NCBI RefSeq assembly: GCF_001006785.1
Contig: NZ_CDHO01000004.1
Location: 83,015 to 147,014 of the forward strand
DNA length: 64,000 bases
Direction: 5' to 3'
Source: Hyphomicrobium_B sp001006785
GTDB taxonomy: Bacteria > Pseudomonadota > Alphaproteobacteria > Rhizobiales > Hyphomicrobiaceae
Part shown: in pieces, positions 9,119 through 18,437 of the stretch
Position numbering within the stretch: the stretch's first letter is position 1
How the letters are laid out: every line of letters starts with the position of its first letter
Notes under the pieces: model-generated
Database searches by the model: none
What the model saw: the letters and a program-made list of their open reading frames with translations, nothing else
What the model was told of the DNA's origin: nothing
Program-made: the position numbers and the translations under genes

Positions 9119-11338
9119 ATGATGCGGCAGTACGAACTCGTCGAGCGGGTTCTCAAATACGATCACACAGCTGACGAGGCGCTGCTCAATCGCGCCTACG
9201 TCTACGCGATGAAGGCGCACGGCAATCAGAAGCGTGCGTCCGGCGCGCCGTATTTTTCGCATCCCCTCGAAGTTGCCGCCATCCTTACCGAGCTGAAGCT
9301 CGACGATGCCACGATCGCGACGGCCCTGCTGCATGACGTCATCGAGGACACCGACGCGACGCGCGCCGAGATCGATCAGATGTTCGGGGCCGAGATCGGC
9401 AGCCTCGTCGACGGCCTGACGAAAATTAAGCGCCTCGACCTCGTTTCGAAAAAGGCCGAGCAGGCCGAGAATTTCCGCAAGCTGCTGATCGCGATCTCGA
9501 CCGACATCCGCGTTCTGCTCGTGAAGCTCGCGGACCGCCTTCACAATATGCGCACGCTCGAGCACATGAAGCCCGAGAGCCGGCAGCGCAATTCCGAGGA
9601 AACGCTCGACATCTACGCCCCGCTCGCGGGCATGATGGGCATGCAGGCGCTGCGCGAGGAGCTGGAGGATCACGCCTTTCGCTGGCTGCATCCACAGGCC
9701 TATGAGATCGTAACCGAAAAGCTTACCGAACTGCGCCAGCCCAACCGCGGTCTCGTCGAGGAAATTCGCCGTGCCATCGCGCTGAAATGCGCCGACGCCG
9801 GCATCAAGGCGGAAGCGACAGGACGCGAGAAAAAGCCTTACGCAATCTGGCGTAAGATGGAAAACAAGCAGATCAGCCTCGAGCAGCTCTCCGACATCTA
9901 CGGCTTCCGCGTCATCGTCGACACGATCGAGGACTGCTATCGCGTCCTCGGCATCGTTCACACCACGTGGAGCACGGTGCCCGGCCGCTTCAAGGACTAC
10001 ATTTCCGCGCCTAAGCGCAACAATTACCAGTCCATCCACACGACCGTTTACGGCCCGCGCCACCAGCGCGTTGAGCTGCAGATCCGCACGCACGATATGC
10101 AGCACATCGCCGAGTACGGCATCGCGGCGCATGCGCTCTACAAGGACCGTCAGTATCACGCGAACGGCCGCGACGGCGACGAGGATACCGACGACAGTCC
10201 GTACGGCCGCCTGCGAGCCATGATTTCCTCTCTGCTCGAAGCCGCCAATCCGGAAGAGTTTCTCGAGCACACCAAGCTCGAGCTTTTTCACGATCAGGTC
10301 TTCTGCTTCACGCCGAAGGGACGCCTCATCGCGCTGCCGCGCGGCGCGACGCCGCTCGATTTCGCTTACGCCGTCCACACCGACGTCGGCAACGAAGCGA
10401 TCGCGGCCTACATCAATGGCCGCCACGTGCCGATCGACACGCATCTGCGCAATGGCGACGAAGTCGTGATCGAGACGTCGAAGAATCATGTGCGCTCGGC
10501 CGCTTGGGAAGCCTTCGCGATTACCGGTCGCGCCCGCGCCGCCATTCGACGAGCGGCGCGCGAAGCCGAGCGTAAGCGTTTTGTCGAGCTTGGCCGTCAG
10601 CTCGTCGGCTCGACGCTGGCGGGCATGGAGATCGATTATTCCGAGGAGAAGATAAAGGCCGCCGCACCCAAGATGGGCTTCAAGTCGGCCGATGAGCTTC
10701 TGGCCGCCGTCGGCCGCAACGAGGTCGCACTGCCTGATATTCTCTCCGCCATCGTGCCGCAGGCCGGCGTCGGCCCGGTCGAAGAAGGATATAAGCCGAG
10801 CCGCCGGTTTGGCCGCGCGCAGGCGCAGGACGGCTGGTTCAATATCGAAAAAATCCAGAGCCTGAAATTTCGCACCGCCGAAATCGATAATACGGCAGCG
10901 ATTTCAATCGGCGGTCCGAGCCAGGAGCTGCCGGTTCGCTTCGAGCCGGGTGGCGCCGTTCCGGGCGACCGCATCGTCGGCGTCATGGCGCCAGGCGAGG
11001 GCATCCGCGTCTTCCAGATCCATTCGCCACGCCTCAAGGAGTATGAGGAAGCCCACTGGATCGATGCCACATGGGATGTCGATCCGGAGCATCCTCAACG
11101 ATTTCCCGCGCGAATCAGCGTAACAGCCGTCAACGCACCGGGATCGCTGGCCGAAATCGCCAAGATTATCGGCGAAACCGGCGGCAACATCGATAATATC
11201 AAGATGGCGAAGCGGGCCGCAGACTTCACCGTCATGCATATCGAGCTCGAGGTCTTCGATTTGGTGCATTTGAACCACATCATCTCGGGCCTCAGGGCGA
11301 AATCCTCTGTCGCCAAGGTTGAACGTCTGTTCGAGTAG
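9119..11338 (+). CDS. rsh: Bifunctional (p)ppGpp synthetase/hydrolase, Rsh (RelA/SpoT family)
   Basis: 739 residues from the ATG at 9119, preferred over the in-frame TTG at 9092 because GAAGGAG at 9101-9107 lies between them; the ATG at 9122 is also possible. It makes and degrades the stringent-response alarmone. Domains in order: HD hydrolase with the LLHDVIEDT motif near residue 72, so hydrolase activity should be intact; synthetase with YGFRVIVDT and RFKDYISAPKRNNYQSIHT; TGS (FCFTPKGRLIALPRGATPLDFAYAVH); and a C-terminal ACT domain. Alphaproteobacteria usually have only one long Rsh, so this is probably the main ppGpp enzyme of the cell. Confidence 0.95.
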   Translation: MMRQYELVERVLKYDHTADEALLNRAYVYAMKAHGNQKRASGAPYFSHPLEVAAILTELKLDDATIATALLHDVIEDTDATRAEIDQMFGAEIGSLVDGLTKIKRLDLVSKKAEQAENFRKLLIAISTDIRVLLVKLADRLHNMRTLEHMKPESRQRNSEETLDIYAPLAGMMGMQALREELEDHAFRWLHPQAYEIVTEKLTELRQPNRGLVEEIRRAIALKCADAGIKAEATGREKKPYAIWRKMENKQISLEQLSDIYGFRVIVDTIEDCYRVLGIVHTTWSTVPGRFKDYISAPKRNNYQSIHTTVYGPRHQRVELQIRTHDMQHIAEYGIAAHALYKDRQYHANGRDGDEDTDDSPYGRLRAMISSLLEAANPEEFLEHTKLELFHDQVFCFTPKGRLIALPRGATPLDFAYAVHTDVGNEAIAAYINGRHVPIDTHLRNGDEVVIETSKNHVRSAAWEAFAITGRARAAIRRAAREAERKRFVELGRQLVGSTLAGMEIDYSEEKIKAAAPKMGFKSADELLAAVGRNEVALPDILSAIVPQAGVGPVEEGYKPSRRFGRAQAQDGWFNIEKIQSLKFRTAEIDNTAAISIGGPSQELPVRFEPGGAVPGDRIVGVMAPGEGIRVFQIHSPRLKEYEEAHWIDATWDVDPEHPQRFPARISVTAVNAPGSLAEIAKIIGETGGNIDNIKMAKRAADFTVMHIELEVFDLVHLNHIISGLRAKSSVAKVERLFE

Positions 11339-11391
11339 CTTAATCTGCGGATAGGTCTCTGGCGTACAGGAGAGCCGGCACAAGGCGCACG

Positions 11392-11958
11392 ATGGTGGAT
11401 CGCAGTTTGCGAGACAGGTTGTCAGTTGCTTCGGATGTAGCCGGCAGGTGGGCGCTGAAGCTGGTGCCCTTGCGCAAGCGTCTCAACTATTATTGGCGGC
11501 GCATTCTGCGGCTTCGCGCGACACCGCATGAAGTGGCGCTCGGGTGCGCGGCTGGCGTCTTCGCCGCATGCACGCCGTTTCTCGGCTTCCAGATGGCGCT
11601 CGCCGGTGCAATTGCATTTTTGCTGCGTGTCAGCATTCCCGCCGCCCTGCTCGGGACGTTCATCGGCAATCCGTTGAGCTGGCCCGCGATCTGGAGCGCG
11701 TCGTACGTGGCCGGTGTCTGGGTGCTGGGCGACGATCCGGCTGACGCCGCCGAGCACTTCGTGCAGAGCGCGAACAAACTCAGCGCGACACTGATGGCCC
11801 CGTCGCGATCGCTCGACAGCGCCGTCGTCAGCCTGTCGCCGATTATCGAGCCGCTTGTGATCGGCGGACTTCTCGTCGGCTTGATCGCCGCCGTCTTTAG
11901 TTACTATCCTACGCGACAGGCCGTGCGCGTTTTCCAAAAACGTCGTAGGGCACGCTGA
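11392..11958 (+). CDS. DUF2062 domain membrane protein
   Basis: 188 residues. A basic amphipathic N-terminus is followed by the DUF2062 hallmark: PHEVALGCAAGVFAACTPF, hydrophobic segments, and a conserved GNPLSWP. There are about three membrane-spanning stretches, near residues 50-70, 75-95 and 155-175. The function of the family is not established. The gene sits between rsh and pdxJ, 53 bases after rsh and 45 before pdxJ, a common arrangement in the order. Confidence 0.88.
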   Translation: MVDRSLRDRLSVASDVAGRWALKLVPLRKRLNYYWRRILRLRATPHEVALGCAAGVFAACTPFLGFQMALAGAIAFLLRVSIPAALLGTFIGNPLSWPAIWSASYVAGVWVLGDDPADAAEHFVQSANKLSATLMAPSRSLDSAVVSLSPIIEPLVIGGLLVGLIAAVFSYYPTRQAVRVFQKRRRAR

Positions 11959-12003
11959 CCGGCCGCTGCCGGTTCTCCATAACGACATTGATGGCCCAAG
12001 ATC

Positions 12004-12822
12004 GTGCCTGCTCCCCATAAACCTGGAAAATCCTCAACGGCTCCTGGCCGCCGCGCTCCGCTGCGTCTCGGCGTCAACATCGATCACGTCGCGACGTTGC
12101 GAAACGCCCGCGGCGGCGTGCATCCCGATCCGCTTCGCGCCGCGCATCTCGCGATCGAAGGCGGCGCCGACGGCATCACCGCGCACCTGCGCGAAGATCG
12201 CCGCCACATCTCGGATACCGACATCACGCGTCTCAAAAATGAGCTGACGCGGCCGCTTAATCTCGAAATGGCGGCGACGGACGAGATGCTGAAAATCGCG
12301 ATCCGGCATGTGCCGAACGCCTGTTGTCTCGTGCCCGAGCGGCGCGAGGAAAGAACGACCGAGGGCGGCCTCGACGTTCGCGGTAGCGTCAAAACGCTGA
12401 AGCCGTTCGTCGCCAAGCTTCAGGATGCAGGCATTCGCGTTTCGCTCTTCATCGAGCCCGATATCAAAACCATCGAGGCCGCCGCGAAGGTAGGTGCCGA
12501 CATCGTCGAACTCCACACCGGACGCTATTGCAATCTGGCGCTCGAGCATGACGCCGTCGGCGTTGCGCGCGAGATCGAACGCCACGCGACGGCGGTGCGG
12601 GCCGCCGCAGCAGCCGGTCTCGAAGTTCACGCTGGGCACGGATTGACCTACAACACAGTAAAGCCGATCGCCGAGATGCCGGAGATCGTCGAACTCAACA
12701 TCGGGCACTTCCTGATCGGGGAAGCGATCTTCGGTGGGCTGTCCGGAGCCGTCCGGCGCATGCGCTTGCTGATGGACGAGGCGCGCGACGATGTTCTGCG
12801 AGCGGGCCGGTCCGATCGATGA
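12004..12822 (+). CDS. pdxJ: Pyridoxine 5'-phosphate synthase
   Basis: 272 residues, GTG start. PdxJ condenses 1-deoxyxylulose 5-phosphate with 3-amino-2-oxopropyl phosphate, the ring-closing step of DXP-dependent vitamin B6 synthesis. Signatures are LGVNIDHVATLRNARGG near the N-terminus, GADGITAHLREDRRHI, and the C-terminal HAGHGLTYNTV and ELNIGHFLIGEAIFGGL. A short basic extension of about 18 residues precedes the core. The stop overlaps the acpS start in an ATGA-type 4-base overlap, implying translational coupling. Confidence 0.95.
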   Translation: MPAPHKPGKSSTAPGRRAPLRLGVNIDHVATLRNARGGVHPDPLRAAHLAIEGGADGITAHLREDRRHISDTDITRLKNELTRPLNLEMAATDEMLKIAIRHVPNACCLVPERREERTTEGGLDVRGSVKTLKPFVAKLQDAGIRVSLFIEPDIKTIEAAAKVGADIVELHTGRYCNLALEHDAVGVAREIERHATAVRAAAAAGLEVHAGHGLTYNTVKPIAEMPEIVELNIGHFLIGEAIFGGLSGAVRRMRLLMDEARDDVLRAGRSDR

Positions 12823-13232
12823 TCCTGGGTATCGGCAACGATCTCTGTGATATCCGCCGCATCGAAAAATCGATCGAGCGATTTGGCGACCGCTTCCTGC
12901 TCCGCGTTTTCACGGAGGAGGAGCGGCGTAAAGCCCTCTCTCGCGCGCATCCTGCCCGCACGTTCGCCAAACGCTTCGCGGCCAAGGAGGCCGCGACCAA
13001 GGCGCTGGGCACCGGCTTCAGCAACGGCGTCTATTTCAGCGACATCGGCGTCGTTAACGCACCGAGCGGCCGCCCGACCTTGGCGCTGACCGGCGGCGCC
13101 GCGCGGCATCTGGCGCTGCTCACACCGAAAGGCTTTACGGCCCGCATCGACGTGACTTTGACGGACGAATACCCCCTGGCCGAGGCCTTTGTCGTCATAT
13201 CGGCGGTGCCGATCGAGACACCGTCGGGCTGA
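12819..13232 (+). CDS. acpS: Holo-[acyl-carrier-protein] synthase
   Basis: 137 residues. AcpS transfers 4'-phosphopantetheine from CoA to apo-ACP. The metal-binding Asp8 in IGIGNDLCDIRRIE and the Glu in KRFAAKEAATKALGTG are both present. The start overlaps the pdxJ stop by 4 bases. The pdxJ-acpS-lepB-rnc-era block is conserved across Hyphomicrobiales. Confidence 0.94.
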   Translation: MILGIGNDLCDIRRIEKSIERFGDRFLLRVFTEEERRKALSRAHPARTFAKRFAAKEAATKALGTGFSNGVYFSDIGVVNAPSGRPTLALTGGAARHLALLTPKGFTARIDVTLTDEYPLAEAFVVISAVPIETPSG

Positions 13233-13430
13233 AGCTCAATTCCTAAAGTCGCGCGTCGAAGCCCGGCTTCAGGCATGCGCCGGCGAAAGGGTGCGACCTG
13301 CTGTTTTTACTTACGTTTTCGTCATGTTGCCGCGTTTCATTGCGGGCCTTTGGCAAACTCGCTATAGCGAACGGCTGACACAAATCGAGTCCGGCCGATG
13401 CTGCTCGGCGGCGCAGAGGAACTTCCCTGA

Positions 13431-14198
13431 ATGAGCATTGGTACGAAGACGTCGGGATCGAGTTGGTCGGAAACCCTCATCATCGTCGTCGAAGCACTCG
13501 CGATTGCGATGCTCGTTCGCATCTTTTTCTATCAGCCGTTCAATATTCCGTCGGGCTCGATGAAAGAGACGCTGCTCGTCGGCGATTATCTCTTCGTGTC
13601 GAAGCTGTCCTACGGCTACAGCAAGTTTTCGTTTCCCTTCAGCCCCGATCTTTTCTCGGGCCGCATCTGGGGCGCGGAGCCGAAGCGAGGCGACGTCGCG
13701 GTGTTCAAGCTGCCGCGAGACAATTCAACGGATTACATCAAGCGCGTCATTGGCCTTCCGGGCGATGAAATCCAGATGAAGAGCGGCCAGCTGTTCATCA
13801 ACGGACAGGCTGTGCCGAAGGTGCCGGCAGGCTCGTTCACGACGCGTGAAGAAGGCCGCGAGCGGGCCATTCCGGTCTTCCAGGAAACGCTTCCGAACGG
13901 CGTCAAATACAACGTCCTCGATAGCGATCCCGATGGTCCCTACGACAATACCGCGGTCTATAAGGTGCCGCCCGGCCATTATTTCATGATGGGCGATAAC
14001 CGCGACAACTCCACCGACAGCCGCGTTCAGTCGGCGCGCTACGGGGTCGGATTCGTCCCCTACGAGAACTTCATCGGACGCGCCGAAATCATCTTCTTCT
14101 CGGCCGATGTCGATGAGCCGGACGCGTTCCGCTGGTGGTCGCCTTGGACATGGCCATTTGACATCCGCTGGAACAGGTTCTTCCATCTCGTGCGGTAA
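13431..14198 (+). CDS. lepB: Signal peptidase I
   Basis: 255 residues. It removes signal peptides from secreted preproteins on the outer face of the inner membrane. One N-terminal membrane anchor (about residues 15-34) is followed by the catalytic Ser43 in PSGSMKETL, the general-base Lys104 in DYIKRVIGLPGDE, and the C-terminal box E GDNRDNSTDSR. The residue usually Pro in SMxPTL is Glu here, which I believe is common in this group. A 198-base gap precedes it after acpS, so it may have its own promoter. Confidence 0.95.
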   Translation: MSIGTKTSGSSWSETLIIVVEALAIAMLVRIFFYQPFNIPSGSMKETLLVGDYLFVSKLSYGYSKFSFPFSPDLFSGRIWGAEPKRGDVAVFKLPRDNSTDYIKRVIGLPGDEIQMKSGQLFINGQAVPKVPAGSFTTREEGRERAIPVFQETLPNGVKYNVLDSDPDGPYDNTAVYKVPPGHYFMMGDNRDNSTDSRVQSARYGVGFVPYENFIGRAEIIFFSADVDEPDAFRWWSPWTWPFDIRWNRFFHLVR

Positions 14199-14218
14199 AC
14201 CGCTACCGGCACAGTCGC

Positions 14219-14926
14219 ATGTTGAGACCTCGGAAATTCAAGGAGCTTGAGACCAAGCTCGGACACCGTTTCAAAGACCCCGGTCTTTTGGAACGAGCCC
14301 TGACGCACGCCAGCGTTCGCGGCGGAAAAATCGCGCGCTTCGACAACGAGCGCCTGGAGTTCATCGGCGATCGCGTGCTCGGTCTTGCGATCGCTGAGAT
14401 CCTCAATCAGCAATATCCCGAGGCGAGCGAGGGTGAACTCGCCCGCCGCTACAACCGGCTGGTTCGCGGCGAAGCCTGCGCCAAGGTCGCGCGCAATATC
14501 GGTCTCGGCGCACACCTCATTCTTTCGGAAAGCGAAGCCGACAGCGGAGGGCGCGACAAGACGACGATCCTTGCCGACGCCGCGGAAGCGCTACTCGGCG
14601 CCGTGTTCATCGACGGTGGTTTCGAGAAAGCGCGCGCCGTCGTCCGAAAACTGTGGCAGGAACAGTCGGAGCCCGTGCCGGAAGTCGCGGTCGATGCCAA
14701 GTCCGCGCTCCAGGAGTGGGCGCAAGGTCAGGGTTTGGCATTGCCGAAATATACCGTCGTCTCGCGCAAAGGGCCGGATCACGCGCCGCGCTTTACCGCC
14801 GAGGTTATTATTGCAGGCCGCGCTCCGGCGCAGGGCGAAGGCGCATCGAAACGCATCGCGGAACAAGCGGCGGCAACGGCGCTTTTGACCCGCGAGGGTG
14901 AAGGAGGCCGTCTTGGCGACGCCTGA
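14219..14926 (+). CDS. rnc: Ribonuclease III
   Basis: 235 residues. It cleaves double-stranded RNA in rRNA processing and mRNA turnover. The signature ERLEFIGDRVLGLAIAE holds the catalytic Glu47 and Asp51; the second acidic cluster lies in DAAEALLGAVFIDGG. A double-stranded RNA-binding domain occupies roughly residues 160-228. It begins 20 bases after lepB and its 3' end overlaps the start of era. Confidence 0.95.
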   Translation: MLRPRKFKELETKLGHRFKDPGLLERALTHASVRGGKIARFDNERLEFIGDRVLGLAIAEILNQQYPEASEGELARRYNRLVRGEACAKVARNIGLGAHLILSESEADSGGRDKTTILADAAEALLGAVFIDGGFEKARAVVRKLWQEQSEPVPEVAVDAKSALQEWAQGQGLALPKYTVVSRKGPDHAPRFTAEVIIAGRAPAQGEGASKRIAEQAAATALLTREGEGGRLGDA

Positions 14927-15851
14927 AGAAGCACACGGATCGTCCGAAGCCGGTGACCGGCGCTGCGGATTTGTGACCGTGCTCGGCCCGACGAACGCCG
15001 GTAAGTCGACGCTCGTCAACGCGCTCGTCGGAACCAAGGTGGCGATCGTCTCGCACAAGGTGCAGACGACGCGCGCTCCGATCCGCGGCATCGCCGTCGA
15101 AGGCCAAAGCCAGATCGTATTTCTCGATACCGCCGGCATCTTCAACCCGAAGCGGCGGCTCGACCGCGCCATGATCGACGCCGCGTGGAGCGGCCTCGAA
15201 GATGCGGACGCCGTGCTGCTGGTCATCGACGCCGCTGCCGGACCGGACGACGATGTCATGGCGATCGTCCAGCGCTTGAAAACGGCGCGCATGAAACGCA
15301 TCGCCGTGCTGAACAAGATCGATCGCGTCGAGGACAAGCCGAAGCTGCTGGCGCTGGCGAAACGTCTCGATCAGGAATTGGCCTTCGACCGGATCTTCAT
15401 GGTGTCCGCGCTCGATGGCAAAGGCGTCGCCGATCTGCGCACGTATCTGGCAGGCGCGGTCCCCATCGGACCGTGGCATTACGGCGAAGACGACGTCACC
15501 GACGTGCCGATGCGCACGCAGGCCGCCGAGATGACGCGCGAGTGCATCTATCGCTATCTGCACCAGGAGCTTCCTTACACGACGACCGTCGAGACGATGA
15601 GCTGGAAGACGCTGAAGGATGGCTCGGCGCGCATCGAGCAGACGATCTACGTCGAGCGCGACGGACAGAAAAAGATCGTTCTCGGCAAGAACGGAGCGAC
15701 CATCAAGCAGATCTCGAGCGCCGCGCGCCGTTCGATCGAGGAGATGGCGGGCCACCGGGTGCACCTGTTCCTCTTCGTCAAAGTGCGCGAGAATTGGGAA
15801 AGCGACCCGGAACGCTACCGCGAGATGGGCTTGCCCTTCCCGAAGTCGTGA
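14898..15851 (+). CDS. era: GTPase Era
   Basis: 317 residues from GTG 14898. Era binds the 3' end of 16S rRNA and aids 30S maturation. G1 is GPTNAGKST, G3 is DTAGIF, G4 is NKID, and the C-terminal KH domain contains KIVLGKNGATIKQISSAARR. The start is uncertain: AAGGAGG at 14901-14907 lies 5 bases before an in-frame TTG at 14913, which I consider as likely as the GTG. Either start overlaps rnc, so translation is probably coupled. Confidence 0.94.
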   Translation: MKEAVLATPEEAHGSSEAGDRRCGFVTVLGPTNAGKSTLVNALVGTKVAIVSHKVQTTRAPIRGIAVEGQSQIVFLDTAGIFNPKRRLDRAMIDAAWSGLEDADAVLLVIDAAAGPDDDVMAIVQRLKTARMKRIAVLNKIDRVEDKPKLLALAKRLDQELAFDRIFMVSALDGKGVADLRTYLAGAVPIGPWHYGEDDVTDVPMRTQAAEMTRECIYRYLHQELPYTTTVETMSWKTLKDGSARIEQTIYVERDGQKKIVLGKNGATIKQISSAARRSIEEMAGHRVHLFLFVKVRENWESDPERYREMGLPFPKS

Positions 15852-15900
15852 GGCGCACCACAATCTCCGAATAGCGTCTCCGAATGACGAACGCTGCATT

Positions 15901-16620
15901 ATGCAATGGACGGATGAAGCCATCGTTCTATCGGTCAAGCCGCACGGTGAAACGGCGGCGGTTATAGAACTGTGGACGCGGACGCATGGCCGCCATCTCG
16001 GCCTCGTCCACGGCGGCCGGTCGCGGCGCCTCCGCCCCATCCTGCAACCCGGCAATCACGTCGACGCGACGTGGAAAGCGCGGCTCTCCGATCAGCTCGG
16101 CCACGTCACAATCGAAATGCGTCGCGCCTTTGCGGCCGAAACGCTCGACGATGCCGCAGCCCTTGCGGCGCTCTCGACGCTGACGACGCTGACGCATCTG
16201 CTGCCCGAGCGCGATCCGCATCCGAACCTCTATGAAATCACCCTGTTCGTTCTCGGCTTCTTGAATGATGCAACGGTTTGGCCGGCGCTTCTCGTGCGCT
16301 GGGAACTGGCGCTGCTCGAGGAACTGGGATTTGGCCTCGATCTCAGCCAATGCGCGGCGACGGGGAGCAACGATCAGCTGATCTATGTCTCGCCGCGCAC
16401 GGGACGCGCCGTGTCGGCGTCCGCTGGCGAACCGTACCGGGACAAGCTGCTTCCGCTGCCCGCGTTTCTGACCAAGCATCGTTCCGGCCATGTGACGGAC
16501 GACGATATCCGGCTCGGTTTCGCGCTGACCGGACATTTCCTGGAAACGCGCGTTTTACTTCCGCGCGGTCAAAGCCTGCCGCAGCCGCGCTCGCGTCTGT
16601 TGGCGCACCTCCCGCAATGA
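15901..16620 (+). CDS. recO: DNA repair protein RecO
   Basis: 239 residues from the ATG at 15901; the open frame extends upstream into era but that part has no homologous look and is discarded. RecO works with RecR to load RecA on gaps. The N-terminal OB-fold begins MQWTDEAIVLSVKPHGETAAV and contains HGRHLGLVHGGRSRR. The helical remainder has the family's L-x-R-W-E-L-x-L-L-E-E-L-G-F-G-L segment followed by a single conserved Cys. It lies 49 bases after era and closes the conserved block. Confidence 0.93.
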   Translation: MQWTDEAIVLSVKPHGETAAVIELWTRTHGRHLGLVHGGRSRRLRPILQPGNHVDATWKARLSDQLGHVTIEMRRAFAAETLDDAAALAALSTLTTLTHLLPERDPHPNLYEITLFVLGFLNDATVWPALLVRWELALLEELGFGLDLSQCAATGSNDQLIYVSPRTGRAVSASAGEPYRDKLLPLPAFLTKHRSGHVTDDDIRLGFALTGHFLETRVLLPRGQSLPQPRSRLLAHLPQ

Positions 16621-17218
16621 TCTCACTCGAGTAGATGCTTTAAGAATTCGGCGACGGAAACTCCGCGCGCGTCCGTTCAAACGTTGACTGGGTGCGAAAG
16701 GATCGCCGGATCGTTCGACACGCAGTCTGCCATCGCTTTGCGGAGATTTCCCCCTCTCCGCAAAGAGTCATCTAACGGTCTTTTACGTTCGCGCTCCGAA
16801 CCTGCAGACGTGATGGGCCGGATCTGGCCCGTTCGGCAGCCCCCCGCCGGACGGGCCATGAATTTTGAAGGGCAGCGATCGCCAATCGTTCGCGCGACCT
16901 CGTGGGTCAGGGTCTTCCTGCTCCGACATTAAAAATAGGAAATGCCGTGCGTTGCTCGCATCCTTCAGCAACGGTTCATCGGCGATGTTGGAAATAGAGC
17001 CTCATAGCGCTCAACATGTTTTCCTGTTGCGCTTGCGGGAGCGCGGCAGGAATGAACGAGGATCGCAGTGCAAGCTGCGATCCTCGATCCCGCGGTGGTC
17101 GCGCCGTTACCTCCAAGCCTCATTCTGGCCATCGTTTAGTTTTCGCCCAACTTTTAATCAGCGATTAAGCATACGACCCTAGTCTGCCCTGAGTTCGGCG
17201 CTTGGGGTTGGGTTACCG
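16621..17218. other. Long intergenic region without a supported gene
   Basis: 598 bases between recO and the next gene. Short open frames exist on both strands but none has a ribosome site, sensible composition or recognisable motif. The only clear structure is the hairpin listed separately at 17058-17085. The last 60 bases are AT-richer and probably contain the promoter of the downstream gene. Confidence 0.4.
17058..17085. other. Strong hairpin, 11-base perfect arms
   Basis: GAGGATCGCAG at 17058-17068 pairs with CTGCGATCCTC at 17075-17085 around a 6-base loop. No T-run follows on either strand, so it is not a standard intrinsic terminator. It lies 133 bases before the downstream start and could belong to a leader or a small RNA. 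Confidence 0.55.
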
Positions 17219-18229
17219 ATGAGTGGGTTGCAGTCGCTTCCGGTTGGGGAAATCGTAAATCGCGGACGCCTTGATGGCGCTGATTTACGCGCCTTAAGAC
17301 AGGTATTTTACGAAGACGGCATCGTCACCGCGGAAGAGGCCAATCTTCTTTTCGATCTCAATGACGCGTGCCGTGAGCGCCCGGCCGACTGGGCTGACTT
17401 TTTCGTCGAAGCCATCACCGACTACGTCGTCTTTCAGGAGAGGCCGCAAGGCTACCTGACCGCCGACAACGCGCACTGGCTGATCGACCGCATCTCTCAT
17501 GACGGTCGCGTCGACAGCAAGACCGAGCTCGAACTGCTTGTGAACGTTCTCGACAAGGCGCGCTGGGCGCCGGTCAGTCTCGTCAAGTTCGCGCTTGAGC
17601 AGGTCAAGGCCGCCGTTATTCATGGCGATGGTCCGCTGCGGGCTGGGAAGTCGCTTGTCGCCGGCACCATCAGCGAGGGCGAAGTCGATCTGCTCCGCCG
17701 CATGCTTTATGCGTTCGGTGGCGATGGCCACGTCGCGATTACGCGCGCCGAGGCCGATGTCCTGTTCGATATCGACGAAGCCGTTGCCGATCAGAAACCC
17801 AATCCGGTCTGGACTGATTTTTTCGTCAAGGCGATCGCCAACGTGATGATGGCGGCCTCGGGCTACCGCGTTCCCTCGCGCGAGGAAGCGCTTCGCCAGG
17901 AAGCGAGCCTGCACGAGCCGGATCAGCAGACATCCGTTCTTGCCGCGCTGCTCTCGATGGTTAGCGCAAACCTCGCGTCGATCCAGGACGCTTATCAGGA
18001 TCAGACGACTGAAGAGCGCGCGCTGGCCCGCCTCGAGCACCAGCGAATCGAGATCATTACAAACGAAGAGATCACCGAGGCCGAGGCGGCCTGGCTCGTC
18101 AGCCGCCTGGGCCGCGACGGGCGCTTGAGCCCGAGCGAAACCGCGCTCGTCAAGTATCTCGAGCAGGAAAGCCCGAAAATCCACCCGTCGCTGAGCGAAG
18201 CCGTGGCGCGCCTGGTCCACGCCGCCTGA
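17219..18229 (+). CDS. Protein of unknown function with an internally duplicated domain
   Basis: 336 residues, soluble, acidic, no signal peptide. Two halves share a pattern: L-R-(A/R)-(L/M)-(R/L)-x(2)-(F/A)...A-(E/D)-x-L-F-D-(L/I)-(N/D)-(D/E)-A followed by W-(A/T)-D-F-F-V-(E/K)-A-I, at about residues 22-70 and 158-210. A third, partial unit lies at 275-330, where 'ITNEEITEAEAAWLVSRLGRDGRL' resembles residues 78-105 ('YLTADNAHWLIDRISHDGRV'). The helical makeup recalls TerB-like folds, but I do not recognise an established family. The gene stands alone between two long gaps. Confidence 0.75.
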   Translation: MSGLQSLPVGEIVNRGRLDGADLRALRQVFYEDGIVTAEEANLLFDLNDACRERPADWADFFVEAITDYVVFQERPQGYLTADNAHWLIDRISHDGRVDSKTELELLVNVLDKARWAPVSLVKFALEQVKAAVIHGDGPLRAGKSLVAGTISEGEVDLLRRMLYAFGGDGHVAITRAEADVLFDIDEAVADQKPNPVWTDFFVKAIANVMMAASGYRVPSREEALRQEASLHEPDQQTSVLAALLSMVSANLASIQDAYQDQTTEERALARLEHQRIEIITNEEITEAEAAWLVSRLGRDGRLSPSETALVKYLEQESPKIHPSLSEAVARLVHAA

Positions 18230-18437
18230 GAGCAGTGCCGGGAAACGGTGCCAGATCGTTGCCAAATCGGTGCGACCAAAGTCGCGGCTAAAGTCCTTAT
18301 GCGGCAGGTGATCGCAGGCTAAGGCGGTCCAGCGCCGCCTTGCGTTATTTACGTCGTTCCCGCCACACACTAGAACGGCTCGTTGCATTCCCATAAGCAG
18401 CGAAACAAGCAATCACGGCAAAGACCGGGGACGGCCC

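Noticed and set aside
15619..15900. An N-terminal extension of RecO
   Set aside because: It lies within era in another frame and is Arg/Ser-rich; the RecO OB-fold begins at 15901.
16684..16932. An 82-residue frame in the recO downstream gap
   Set aside because: No ribosome site, irregular composition, and an equally long frame on the other strand. There is no support for translation.
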